Shown here: piece by piece, positions 38,240-49,900 of the stretch
Layout: each line of letters starts with the position of its first letter
Numbering within the stretch: the stretch's first letter is position 1
NCBI GenBank assembly: GCA_013399015.1
Contig: VWZX01002286.1
Location: 300,002-364,001 of the forward strand
Origin: Galbula dea
Lineage: Eukaryota > Chordata > Aves > Piciformes > Galbulidae
Direction of reading: 5' to 3'
DNA: 64,000 nucleotides
Program-made: the position numbers and the translations under genes
Notes under the pieces: model-generated
The model's database searches: none
What the model was told of the DNA's origin: nothing
The model's input: only the letters and a program-made list of their open reading frames with translations

Positions 38240-38700
38240 TCTGTCAGAGGAGTCCAGGGCAGAGCCACAAAGATGATGAAGGGGCTGGAGCATCTTCCTT
38301 ATGAGGAAAGGCTGAGGGAGCTGGGTCTCTTTAGCTTGGAGAAGAGGAGACTAAGGGGTGACCTCATCTATGCTTTTAAATATATGAAGGGTGTGTGTCG
38401 GGAGGATGGGGTCAGGCTCTTCTCAGTGAAGCCCAGTGACAGGACAAGAGGCAATGGCTGTAAGCTGAAGCGTAGGAGATTCCGTGTGAATACACATATA
38501 AATTTTTTCCCAGTGAGGGTGCCAGAGCACTGGAACAGACTGCCCAGAGAGATTGTGGAGTCTTCTTCTATGGAGATATTCAAAACCTGACTGGATTTGT
38601 TTCTGTGTTATGTGGTCTAGGGAATCCTGCTGTGGCAGGGGGGTTGGACTAGATGATCTTTCGAGGTCCCTTCCAACTCCTAATATTCTGTGATTCTGTG
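38240..38700 (+). mobile_element. CR1 LINE copy, C terminus of the polymerase ORF and 3' end, open frame
   Basis: The plus-strand frame carries [60 protein letters not shown] and [21 protein letters not shown], ending in a stop at 38588-38590. The 3' UTR then has GGTTGGACTAGATGATCTTT and two perfect ATTCTGTG octamers at 38685-38700. It is 5'-truncated near 38240. The last 49 residues (DRTRG to FKT) equal those of the copy at 35.2 kb except one (I for V), so both belong to one recently active subfamily. It is antisense to MEIS2. Confidence 0.95.
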
Positions 38701-40149
38701 ACATGGTGTTGTGGAGGACACCATAGATACAGACAGTCCCTTGCACAGGCAGTGCAATGACATACGCAAATGACATTTTCCTCTGTGATTTGTACATGCA
38801 ATATGAATCTCTTTCATATGTGAGTGACATTGTGCAAAAAATGAGCTTGTGCATTCACATACAGAACACTTGTGCCAGTCTCTGTTGTACTGCTACACTT
38901 CCTCAACACTAAAATGGCCTATCGGGACCAGAAAGCAGACAGACTTACTCAATTGGAGGAGAGCCAGCAATGTTAGATCTACAGCACATTCCCCAGTGCA
39001 GTGGCATGTCAAAGAAAAAAGAAGAGCTGATCAGACCGCTATTGCTTTTCTGACACCTCCAGCTACCTCTAGAGCTTGTGTAGAAACAGCGTCTGTGTTG
39101 AGGTGCCACCACAGCCAGATGTTCTGTGGTCACTCTGCTGTGCCTTAGTGACAGCTGAGAATCTAAGTCCTTTAGGTAAAGTGCCTTTATATGTTAAGGA
39201 TACCTCTCACAATTTGTAGCTGATGCATCCCTAAATGAACTTTGATGAGTGACCCCTAAGGGTAGAAATTTAGATACCATTTCAAACTACTGTATATGCT
39301 TTTCATACTGCAGTGTTGCGGTGGAGGAAAGAGTTGCAGCTAACATAGCTAAAGGGAAGTAGTGATGACACAAAAGCTACTTTGCCAGTTTCAGTGTTGT
39401 ACAGATACTTCCCTGCACTGATTCTTTTGTTATCTGAAGGGTCAAGACCTGTTCACTTTGCCTACATGAGTAACCACAGTAGCTTCAGTGGTTTTAAGTA
39501 AATGAACTAAGTAGAATTTGGTCTTAAAGCAGAATGTGAAAGAACCTTTAAACAGATCAGTAACAAAGAGGCAGAGTAACATCATAAAGTTAAGGGAGTC
39601 CTTTCTAACAAACAGAAAATATTCCTCTTCTGCTGTGGTATAGATGGGCTTGATAAATGCAGCTCTTCCACAGACTACAGCATATCTCTGTCAGGAGGAA
39701 ACACACTGACTTACAATGTCCTGGGACAGTCAGCAAACTACAGATAAAGTAATGCATCCAGTCTCAGCCTCTGATACTGTATATATAAAAGTATTCTAAA
39801 TGTCTCAAAAAAAATTGTTGAGTCAATAAGGGGGCGGAGGGGGGGAATCAAGTGATCTTTTTCAAGAATGAGTGGGTTTGACTTGCAAATTGGTTATGAG
39901 GGGGTGGGGGGGAAAGAATTCAAGAGGTTCAGAAATACCATTAACAGATTAGAAAATAGGTATCTGGCCAAAATTTGGCTTTTAAAAACTCAAGTGCCTT
40001 GGAGTTTGGATTATTGTTAGTTAAATACACATATAGATGAATTAGCAACAGTAGTAGTGATGCTAGTGAGAATAAAATATCACGTATTAGACAGCATCAG
40101 TCTCTGAGCCTTCCTAATACCAAAAGAAAATGCATATATCACAGGGCCA
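38701..40149. other. Intronic sequence with G-rich runs
   Basis: This is unique sequence without a gene. G-rich runs lie at 39830-39845 and 39900-39912. Each has at least two G-tracts, but neither alone gives four tracts of a classic quadruplex with short loops. The 99-residue frame at 38849-39148 looks random. Confidence 0.5.
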
Positions 40150-40640
40150 CTGAGATAAAGTAACGCTCAGCCCTAGAGGGCACAAATTTCGTCTTTATGT
40201 AAATCAGTGCCTGTCACTGCATGCATGATTCACTGCTCAGAGTGTACTCTTCTGTGACGAATGAGTCCCGCTTAATTTGGCAGTGATTATGCGGGTTGCT
40301 GGCCCTCTAAACCCCTTTGAACTTGTAATTGCTGCTGGTTTAAATAATGAACATTAAGGGGAGGTGGATTCATAAAACTGTGGATAATTACAATTTTTTT
40401 CTTTTTTTCCTTTGTTTTTTTTTTAATGGAAATAAAAGGCTTCTGAGGCCACTGATAACTGTATCATACAAGGCTGCTACCGAAATAAAACTGTGGTCTT
40501 GTTCAGTCTCGAGGAAGGAAAGGGAATGGAAAGGAGAAGAGGAAAAAAAAAAAGAGGGAGAGGGAGATCAGAATGGCTTGGATGCCAGTAGAAAAGGAGG
40601 AGCAATGGCATTCATGAATATTCATAGCTAGTCACATCTG
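40150..40640. promoter_or_regulatory. Candidate conserved enhancer block with a CTCF-like site and a POU-type palindrome
   Basis: This is unique sequence with surviving CpGs (AACGCTCAG, TTCGTCTT, GACGAATGAG, CCCGCTTAA, ATGCGGGTT) and homeodomain words (TTAATTTGGCAG, GTAATTGCTG, GATAATTACAA). GCCCTAGAGGGCAC at 40170-40183 matches 12 of 14 positions of the CTCF core as I remember it. ATTCATGAAT and the overlapping 12-bp palindrome ATGAATATTCAT (40614-40625) resemble POU-dimer sites. Motifs are seen; activity is inferred. Confidence 0.38.
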
Positions 40641-40879
40641 TAGCAGGCTTGCTTTCCACCTTTTCTTCTTTGCAGTTCAACATGGACAAGAAGTGTTAAC
40701 AAAAGAAGGTGATTGTGCTGTTCTATCAGGCCCCAGATTTAATCTTTAGAGAGCATATGGGCAAACTTTTTAAAAAATTATTTCTCAAAGACACCCATGT
40801 TTAAAAAATGGCAAATGCCTTTAACCATAGGAAGTGATCCTCTCCCTCCCCCTGCCTGGGCTGTTTTTTAAAAATTATG

Positions 40880-41480
40880 TTCCTGTAATTACGAATGTGA
40901 GGGAATCTGTTGCCAAGGAAGCATGATGTGTAACATGCAGCAAATTTGTTCCTCCTCCCCTTTATGAGCACTTTACTAAATCCTCCAATATTCTTCAATC
41001 CAGTAAAATTTTGATTTGCGTGCGTAACGTATTGAAACAACAGCAACAACAAAAATTGTTATTGAGGAGAGGACAGAAACCAAAGTCAGCCAAGTCAGGC
41101 AGCCACTATCCAGAAACAACAAAGAATGAATGATAAATTTAGCAGCCTCATGTTCAATTTTCAAACAACACAGCAGAGATTTATAGCTTTGCTGCTCCCA
41201 TGGTAAACGAAGCAGCACACAGAAAGCGTGTCTGGTTTTGATTTTGCTATGTTTCCCCCCTTTTTTTGTTCTTTGCCTATTTGAAGGATTTTTTTTAAAC
41301 TCTACATTTTCTTTATCCTGGTGTGAGACGAATATCAAAGGCCTAGTGCTGTTGGTAAGCCTCCAGCATACAACAGCAGCTCAATGAGATGTTATTAGAA
41401 CCTGCGTCACAACATGGCAGACTGTGATTAATAGCAACTGTATCAACGGTAGCAACTTCTCAACAACGCCCTCCAGCAGC
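40880..41480. promoter_or_regulatory. Candidate conserved enhancer block with SOX-like and PBX/HOX motifs
   Basis: This is unique sequence with AACAACAAAGAATGAATGAT near 41114 (SOX-type ACAAAG next to POU-like ATGAAT), several TTTATAGC/GATAAATTTA words and a perfect TGATTAAT (PBX/HOX half-site pair) at 41425-41432. It retains CpGs (TTGCGTGCGTAACG, AAACGAAGC, AAGCGTGTC, AACGGTAG, AACGCCC). Open frames of 83 and 120 residues on the minus strand have no recognisable domain. Enhancer function is inference. Confidence 0.36.
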
Positions 41481-41815
41481 TCTAGAAGGGCCATGTGAAG
41501 AAGAAGAGAGAAAAAAAATACGAAGAAAAAAATGTCTACAAGAGCTAGCTACCAAAGGTTCAGCTTTGCACACGAGTAGGTTATGTCAAAACTGGGTGAC
41601 TGCTTTCAACCAGAACACAGTGAGGGTATTTATTTAAAGGCATGCTACCAAATGCATGGACTAACCACTGTTCTATTTTGCCAGAGCAAATCACGTGAAG
41701 AACAGAATCAGAGTAATGGAGAATAATGGGATATTGAAAGACTCTGACTAGTGTTAAAGATATAAGAAGGTTTCATTTAAAACCAAAAGTAAACTGATAT
41801 CCTTGCTCTCACTCT

Positions 41816-41838
41816 CTATTTATTTATTTATTTATTTT
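41816..41838. repeat. (TATT)n microsatellite
   Basis: Five or more uninterrupted TATT units. Confidence 0.85.
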
Positions 41839-42616
41839 CATTACAGTTTAGAAACTTAGGTCCACACATTAAGAAATGTGAAGCTTTTTCAACTGTCCCA
41901 TTCCATTTAAGAAAATATTCTAACAAGCGTCCTCAAAAATTCAAATAATCCAAAATTAAGCTCTTCTAACTGTAGCTCTTGAATATATGGTTTGGTCCAC
42001 AGAAGGTTCAAAAAGAAAATGCAAACACATCAATGGCTTTTAAAGATTATAGTCTGCATATAAACTTCCAACTCAGAAAGTCTTTAACCTTCTGCCCACC
42101 AGAAGCTTGGAGGACATACCGGGCCTTTTGGGATTGTCCTGTACTTGCATCATTTCTTGGTCCCATCACCACCCACTGTTGACCTGTATCTGGCTCAAAA
42201 GACCATTGGTCTCGCCAATAGGGAAGATTTTATTTAGTCAAAACCCAGACAAAAGTATTTATGAAAAAGGGTTTTTTAATATTAAATATTGCCTACTCCT
42301 TCTCACAAAATTTTTCTGCTGCTAAGTGGTTTTCTTTTCTGTAAACAGTATTTAAAAATGGTAATTATTCTGCCATCCTCTGTCTCTCAGATAGAAAAGG
42401 GAGAACATTCACCTACAGATGTAAATGATGTCAGTAATCTCAGTCACAAATTAGGGTGTTGGCATAGTATTTACACTGATAAAAACAAGCAAAACTACTT
42501 TAAATGGATATATTAGCATTGCAGCAGATTAATCCATACCTCAGGAAGAGAAGCAGCAGAAGAGTAAGACCTGGAAGACTTGTGTAGGATTGATTAGAAG
42601 ATAAATAATTAACAGG

Positions 42617-42688
42617 CAAAAAGAAAACAAACAAACAACAACAACAAACCTAACCAACCAACCAAAAATAAAACCCCAAACCCAAAAT
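42617..42688. repeat. A/C-rich low-complexity tract
   Basis: A pile-up of AAAC, AAC and AACC units with almost no G or T on the plus strand. A similar tract with the same strand bias occurs at 45437-45529. Confidence 0.75.
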
Positions 42689-44337
42689 GGAATATATCTG
42701 TAAATCAGATGAAAAGGTTAGGAATGAATAGCAAGACTGTGGAACACTGCTATATTGTACTGTCCTCCCTCAGGAGTTAGAATGACATAGTCCAAGCTGC
42801 TGTTGGCCAGTTGTCTTTACCAAATGCTCCTCTCATCCTTAATTGTCACATAGTTACTCCTACTGAGAGAGCAGGGGTTACTCAGTGTATCGAAGTCCAG
42901 AGGCAAAGGACCGTATACACAGTGCTGAAAACAAACACCTGCTCAGCTATAAATAAATAAAAAATAAATCTTAACTACATTTAAAAATAGAAGCAATTTT
43001 TTATTTCTTTCTCAAAAACACACACCTTGATCAACAAACCACTGAAATATGCTGTATTTGTGCCAAAGACTGTAGCACTCCCTTCAACCTGTTTATCTTT
43101 GAAGACCATAATTAAGGAGGACAAACTGGTTTATAGTCAACACAAGCTGGAAAAGAACTGCACTCATGATTTTTCTCAAACGCTAATTTTTCTTATCTAA
43201 GAATCATGCTTGATTAAAACTGTGGGACAATTAGCAGTTGGGTGAAAAGATTAGTTTCTGTTGCAAAAAGCCAGCCTTTACAAGTCCTACAAATTAATAA
43301 TTCAAGCTCTGTGCTCAGTTGTGTCCAAATGGGAGGAAACCAAATGCTTCTACCTGTGGCTTTCTGATCCTGGGGCTGGCCGTGGACCAGTTCAGTATCC
43401 AATACCATTTAGTGCCAGTTCTCAGGTTTGTTGGAGCACTCTAGTTAAACCTTTTCCACACAGAAATCACTCCAGTACTTTCATGACTTCCCAGCCACTC
43501 TCTTTCACTCAGAAATGAGTGGCAGAAGGTGGTTCTATGACAAGATATTTTTAACAAAAGACACCTCACAACATATCACAGTTGTCTCTGCTAAGAAACA
43601 CATGATGGTGACCTTGCGACACTATCCTCAGTGTTCCTAATATTGCAACTGTTCCTAATGGAGCAATACCCACACAGAAAAAGCCTCTGACTTCTTAGCC
43701 CCTTAAGACACAATACCACAGACTCATAAATATTTTTCTTTCCCAGCAAAATAGACTAATTGAAGATGACCTAGCTAAAACTAAGAAGACAGAACTGACC
43801 ATCTACAGAAAAACTATCACAGACACACAGTACCATAGTCACTAAAGATGGGGAGCATGAGCAGAGGGAGAAATAACAGTTTCATTCCTAATCCTTTTAT
43901 TGAGATTTGGTCAAATACACCAAGATCTGTGAATAGTGTACATGGCCATAGCAAGAAGCAGAGCCATCACTGAGAGCTCACTGTTAAAGACAGAAAAAGA
44001 GTGAAGGGCACACAGTCCTCTAGTAGAAGTCTGACAGACAAAGAAAATGTCCTCAAGTTCCCTGGGCAGGTAGAGGGCCACAAAGCTATGTCAACATGGC
44101 TCAGAAAGGTTGATGTCTTTGATAACGGCTTTTCCATCAATCACTTATCTGCGTTTCCAACTGCAGAAGTTTTCATGGCACTCGAGGATTTCAGGGTGGA
44201 TGAACAAAGGCTGATGAGAGAAGGGGAAAGGAGCTGTGGAAACCCTCAATTCCCTAAATTTTCATTCCCTGCACCTTTTGTTTTGCTAAGCAATAGATAA
44301 ATAATCAATACTAGTATTATTTAAACAATTTTGTTAT

Positions 44338-44375
44338 CTGATAATAAATACATGGCCTGATAATAAATACATGGC
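44338..44375. repeat. 19-bp perfect tandem duplication
   Basis: The unit CTGATAATAAATACATGGC is present twice head to tail. It is followed by the start of a third, imperfect copy (CTGACTGGC). This is a recent slippage or short duplication. Confidence 0.9.
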
Positions 44376-45436
44376 CTGACTGGCCTGCAGAAACACATTA
44401 GAGGACTGTTTGACCCAGTCTGGAATCCTGATGATCTTTAAGTTTGATCTAAACCAAAATTATTATTTCTGCTGGGAACACGGGAAAAGCTGGCATAAAG
44501 AAAAAGCTGTGACATGAAGCATTTGTTTGGATCAAGTATAACTTACTCCTGCCTTCTACATCCTCAAGTGTGATTTTCAGAAATAATCAAAACAAAAGTG
44601 ACAAAACCCAAAAACCACAATGAGCAAACAGCAGCTTTTAAGTGCTGTGGGAACAGAGACATTTGTTTAAGTAACCACTGTTTGAAAAATGCATACATAG
44701 TAACACCAAAATAAACAGCTTGCAACATTGTTTATTTTAAGATACACAATAGTAATGTAAAGTGCTGCATGCACTGAATTTAGGGTGTCCTAACATTATT
44801 TACAGTTCTGAAGAGCAGTAGGAAAGCTCAGCTCTCTGCCAGATGACTCCCTGTTCAGAGAGCAAAGGTCAGTACTTGCTGCTTTTGCAGGTAGGAGGAC
44901 TTCAACACACAGTCACAGAAAGTTCCCTCACTCTTGTCTCATGCAGGTAACTTCTGAACTGTATATCAAAATCTTACAAAAGGCTTTTCATGCCAATGAG
45001 ATCTTTAAAATGAATACACAAGTCCCTTCCTGGGCAGGATAATTAAGAGGGAGAAAAAGAGATCATCCCCCCAAAAGAAAATACTAACAAAACTAAGCAG
45101 TGGTGTTCTGAAAGGTGACTGACTTAACTGAATAGATTTATGTCCCTGTGTGTCTGAATTGCATTTGATTCTCTGCTGACAAAAAATGCCTTTGACTTCA
45201 AACCATAAGAGTTTGTGCTATTTTTCTTCATAAAGCAAGTCTAGCTATAGGCAAGAAAACTGGACTTTATTCTGGCCACTCCATCATCTATTTATTATTG
45301 TAATTGCATAATTTACTATTGTAATTGCAGCATTACTGTTATTGTATAATCCTTGTGACTGCCAATAAATGAGCCAGAAAGAATCCAACTTGGATCTCAG
45401 ATCCCAGGCTAAATCTGCAATTCTGGCAATGAGGGG

Positions 45437-45529
45437 AGAAAAAAAAACCAACAACAAACTCCACCCCACCAAAAAAAAAAAAAACTAACCAAAAACAAAA
45501 CCCAAACCACAAAACCAACCAAGCAAGCA
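45437..45529. repeat. A/C-rich low-complexity tract
   Basis: A-runs alternate with CCAACAAC, CCACCCCACC and AACCAAAAAC words, with nearly no G or T on the plus strand. The minus-strand open frames here are Phe/Gly/Trp-rich artefacts of this composition. Confidence 0.75.
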
Positions 45530-46524
45530 TTTTTCTGCTTTCATTTGCATTTTTCTGGGTTCATTCATTCTGGAAGTTATTGAGACAAACATGGAACCCC
45601 ACAGTTACATTATTACAAAGTAATGTTCAAGAGCAAAATTTCATTTTAAATTCAAAATACAATCTCTTTCTTTTTGATACTTTCAAGGAAAGATGTGTGT
45701 GAAATTCAGCTGATTGAGTCAGTAGGCACTCAGTCAATATTTTCTTAGGGTCATTCTGTATCTCTGAGGGGCCCAGCTTTGTTTTGAATCCTGGAGTCAA
45801 ATTACCATAAAAGTCTAAGTGAAAAATAGATAAAAAGCCTGTCTTTTTCACCTGTTTTAGCATTCAAATTTCTGTGTAAATCCATAATTAACCTCATTGT
45901 GCATTAAATTTGCATTGGCTCTGTGTCCTTAAAAACCAATGTGGATTTTGAATGCTCAAACACCTTTTGGTGGTTTGGTAGCTCATTGGAGCAGATGCCA
46001 GAAACACTGGGGAGCACTACACTGGGTAAGAGTTGATTTCAGACCTATACCTTCCCCAGGTATGTGTGAAACTTCACATGCTGTTCATGGAGAGCAGCAT
46101 ATGTATCATGGCACAGTCTTTGTTCCTGAGTATCTGAAAGGCAGGTGTTTTTATCATAAGATGCTCAATACAAACTAATTCCTGTTGTTGGTCTGACAGA
46201 TCCCAAGACTGGCTGACCTTCAGCATCCACTCAAACTCCCAGTGCCTTAAGGAACAGTAATTAAATATTTCTCTTAAGCTTAATTCTGTATTTATCAAGC
46301 CCATTTTCAGTTTGACTTTGTAAGTTAATTTTGCAATAATTTTTCCACTGATAGGTAAAAAAATTTCATTTAAAAAGGTGAAACAGATAGTACAAAAACT
46401 TAAACCTGAAGGAAGCCAAATTTGGAAAGGTTGTCTTCTGAAAACAGTTCTAATTTCAAGATATTTTCAAGATAGTTTTAATCATTAATAAGAGTGTAGA
46501 AATATGAGACATGCTTCAGGCAAC

Positions 46525-46955
46525 ACTGATCTAGTGTAACCCCAGGAATGCAAGATGTTTCTCAGCAGTATTTCTTCAAATATTTTGTGGAGTCTAGGTT
46601 TAAAAGTGTTAAGCAAAGGCACTTCCACAGATTGTTCTACAGTCTCAATAGTTAGGTTTTTTAGATTGTTGAATTCTGTTATTCCTGCAAGGTGTTTTGT
46701 TCCCTTCTGTAATTTCTCCTCTTGTCTGTTTGCAGCCTGTGTTTATTCACCAATTTAGTATGTGCATTCTGTGTCTGTGTCTAGATCCTTTATTTTTGGG
46801 ATAGAAGGGGAAAGCACTGGAAATAACAATACAGCTCTCTTTTCTGTAATCTTCTTACAGCCTCTGTTACACTTTTTGGGGAATAAGGGCCCTCATAGTC
46901 CAGGCTCTCCAAACATTTCTCTATATCTTTCTTAGACTCTCACCAGACTGGCCTG
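46525..46955 (-). mobile_element. Very old CR1/L3-like LINE fragment
   Basis: Landmarks fall in the same order as in the minus-strand CR1 copies of this window. They are TGATCTAGTGTAACCCC (compare CATCTAGTCCAACCCC), CTTCCACAGATTGTTCTACA (compare CTGGGCAGTCTGTTCCAGTG), TCTCCTCTTGTCTG (compare GCCTCTTGTCCTG), and then CTCATAGTCCAGGCTCTCCA and AGACTCTCACCAGACTGG. The collinear but weak match indicates a highly diverged CR1-group insertion. The ends are approximate. Confidence 0.6.
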
Positions 46956-49900
46956 GGGCTAGTTTCATAATCAACAAGAAAAAAAACAGTCCTGATGTTC
47001 AGCATGAGATCATAACACGGTTATCTTGCTCTGAACATTACCTTCACTACAGCAGCTCTATTGACTTCTTTGCTTAGAACAGTTTGAATTTCCCACCAGC
47101 TCAGTTGTGTGATATTTGGCCCCTTTTAGGAGAGATACCTTTTTGCAGAGTGAGCCTACAGGGCACTGAGTAGAAAGCTCATGAGCCTCCAGGCCTTCTT
47201 TGAAAGAGTTTTCAGTCTCAGCAAGACGTCCGCTGCAGCCCTTGTTCAGGAGGCAGTAGAGCAAGTTACAGCATTACCAAGTTGGAGAGCGCAGTATCAT
47301 ATATTCTGAGCTGGGGCTTTGAGTAGGATGCAGATCCCAGGAGCTAAACTCAGGATACTTTGACAGTTCTAGGGTTACATTTATTCATACCCATGCTGGC
47401 ATAACACCACAGTCTTGTTTGTTTGTAGACATTTATTTTCCTGCTCCTCTTATAGTTTCACATTGGTTCATAGTGGGATTTAGTCTCCTTTGCAAGCATT
47501 ATTGCTCTCCAAATGGACAACTTTTGGGGAAGAAAAGAGAGAGAAAGAGTCTTTTTTCTCAGAAGATTGTTTGCATCCAAGAGAATTGTGGGATATAAGT
47601 TCAGGTTTCAGAGAGCCAGGACAGCTAAGGAACAATTATAGCCATGAATTGTCTGTAAATGCCTGGGGTAGATATGCACCAAGTAGTAGGATTTTTCTGG
47701 TCTGAGAAGTGTTTTCTTGGCATTTAGTGGCCACCAGAGAACACCTACATACAAAGCAGGATGTTTAAAACTGAAATTTAAGTGGGCATGCTATGTGGAA
47801 CAATGTGGGCTTCTTAGGATTGTCCTAAAACTCTGCATTTTATTCCACTATTCACAAAGAAGTTGACACCAACCCAGGAAGTACCTCTCTTTCTTAAGAG
47901 ATGTTAATTCATGCAGTAAAGTGGCCACATGGAACTGGGAGAAACAGAGTGGAAAAGAGACAGACCAAGTAACACAACTCCTGGAATAGCCTGTCAAAAC
48001 AGTAAAGGTGGGTGGGAGAAGTAAATTAAACTATTTTTCTCCTTTTCATTGTTCACAGCAATTAACCTGTTTTCTCATATGTTTCCAATTCAATTCCTAC
48101 TTTATGTCTGAAAGCGATCAACAGAATACCCCTTCACAGTTGAAATGAAAGCACCCTCAGTGCTCCCTCAAATTAACCAACTCTCTTCACAATTTAGGAG
48201 CGCCACCATTCCTATGCACCTATGCACCATTCCTTTGCCAACTTCCTCAGATACACACATTACTCTTCTGACCAGAAAATGCTCCTTATTCCCATTGTTA
48301 TCACTCATATCATGACCTTTCTCAGTATTCACATTCTATATCCCTGAATAGTCCATTTATGGACAATCAAAACAGCTGTCAGTTGTCTGCATGTAGGTAG
48401 GGATCTTCCCAGCATGAATCAGGGATTTTGCAGTAGCCTTTCAGTCCCTTACTCTTCACTCTAGGTCACCCTCCTTCTTCCCCTTTCTCCCTTCAAGCAC
48501 AAGTGGGAAGCACCTGGATGGATCAAAAGAAGTAGCAGATGATCAGTACTGGCTGGAAAGCTGCCAAAGTCCTATTTCACATCAGGAAACTCCCTGGGCT
48601 TTTGAGGAGAGGAATATCCACTAGTGACTTCTTGAAGTACAAAGATGCATTTGTTAATACTACTGCACTCCCTTTATTCTGACTCTTGCCCCTGGGCCAG
48701 CAATTGATGTCCAAGGTTCTTTCCTTCACTGCTTTCTGGGTAAGATATCTGATACCATTTGCATGCAATAATCACTACTTCAGGTCATCAGCAAGGGAAG
48801 GACCTTACAAACAAAAATAACCCAAGCCTGAGCCACTTGAACTGAAGCAGTCTGCAGGAATCAAATGCTGTCATTTTCAATGTAGACCAGAAAGAACCTG
48901 ACACTCTTAAGTTTGTATTAAATGCTCCCTCATAAAGGGAAAATCATCCCAAAGTTTCAAAGTCTACAGAAGTTCAAGTATTTGTACAAGCATAGGGAAT
49001 GTCTGACTGTCATGCCAGATCAGCAGCAGGATAAAACCACAACAGAAGTATAGGCCTCTGTAATTCAGCTGATGCTAAGTAGAAGACACAGGTCTCATAC
49101 CGAGTTTTTCATCATACTGTTTAAACTGAGGCATGGTGTCTTGCCATAGTCACAGCTAGATGTGAAATCTCCCCATGCCTGCCTGAGCTCACTTGTGCTA
49201 AAGCATCCTGGGGATAGCAGTGAAGGTTTAGCCACAAGAGAATGTCACCAATAGCTGAGCACTCAAAAATTTTGTCTTTCTACTGTAAAATAAGGGATCT
49301 TTGAAAGATTTGCTAAGTGTAATCTGTGGATAAGGTGGCCATTGTGTTTAACTCTTATTACGGTGTAAAATTGAGTTTGTTCATCTGTATCCCATTACGA
49401 TTTCACTGTTTCATCTTGTCCACCTTTTTCAAAGGGATCAGACTTCCACCTGATTAATGGAAGCAGGACTGATAGCTACACACTGTTAGGTACTAATCTG
49501 TGAATTATCTACAAATATTTGAACACAGAGAAATTAAATTTTCATTTTTTTACCTTACCTTGGAGGAAAGAGAACTTCTTTCATAAGGATTCGTGTACAT
49601 CCACAGAATATCAACTAACAATGCAGCTTAATTCATCTTCGGGGTTTGTTTAATTGGCATAATAAGCTTCAAATTAGTCTAGACTAGGCCATAATCTTAC
49701 AAAAAACTATTCCTTTTATATACTTAGTATACATAAGAAAGTGAACAGGAGATTTCCCATTGCTATGCAGTATTGTCAGTATTTCCACAGTATAGCCACT
49801 TTAGAATATCAGGCTGCCTTTTTGAAATCCACCTCAGACCAAATAAAAGCTTGATCCAGATGATAGCCAAATTTCCGTATCATTAAACTAATATATGCAG

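Larger units (their letters stand above)
41481..46524. other. Intronic sequence with low-complexity tracts
   Basis: This is mostly unique AT-rich DNA. It holds a TATT repeat at about 41816-41838, A/C-rich low-complexity tracts at 42617-42688 and 45437-45529, and a 19-bp tandem duplication at 44338-44375 (listed separately). No gene was recognised; the frame at 44001-44300 looks random. Confidence 0.5.

Noticed and set aside
39830..39912. Possible G-quadruplex from two G-rich runs
   Set aside because: The G-tracts are split into two clusters 55 bp apart, and neither cluster has four well-spaced tracts.
40976..41338. 120-residue minus-strand open frame with a hydrophobic stretch
   Set aside because: It matches no family I recognise. 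The hydrophobic part comes from reading an AAC/ACA-rich stretch on the opposite strand. It overlaps a candidate enhancer block.
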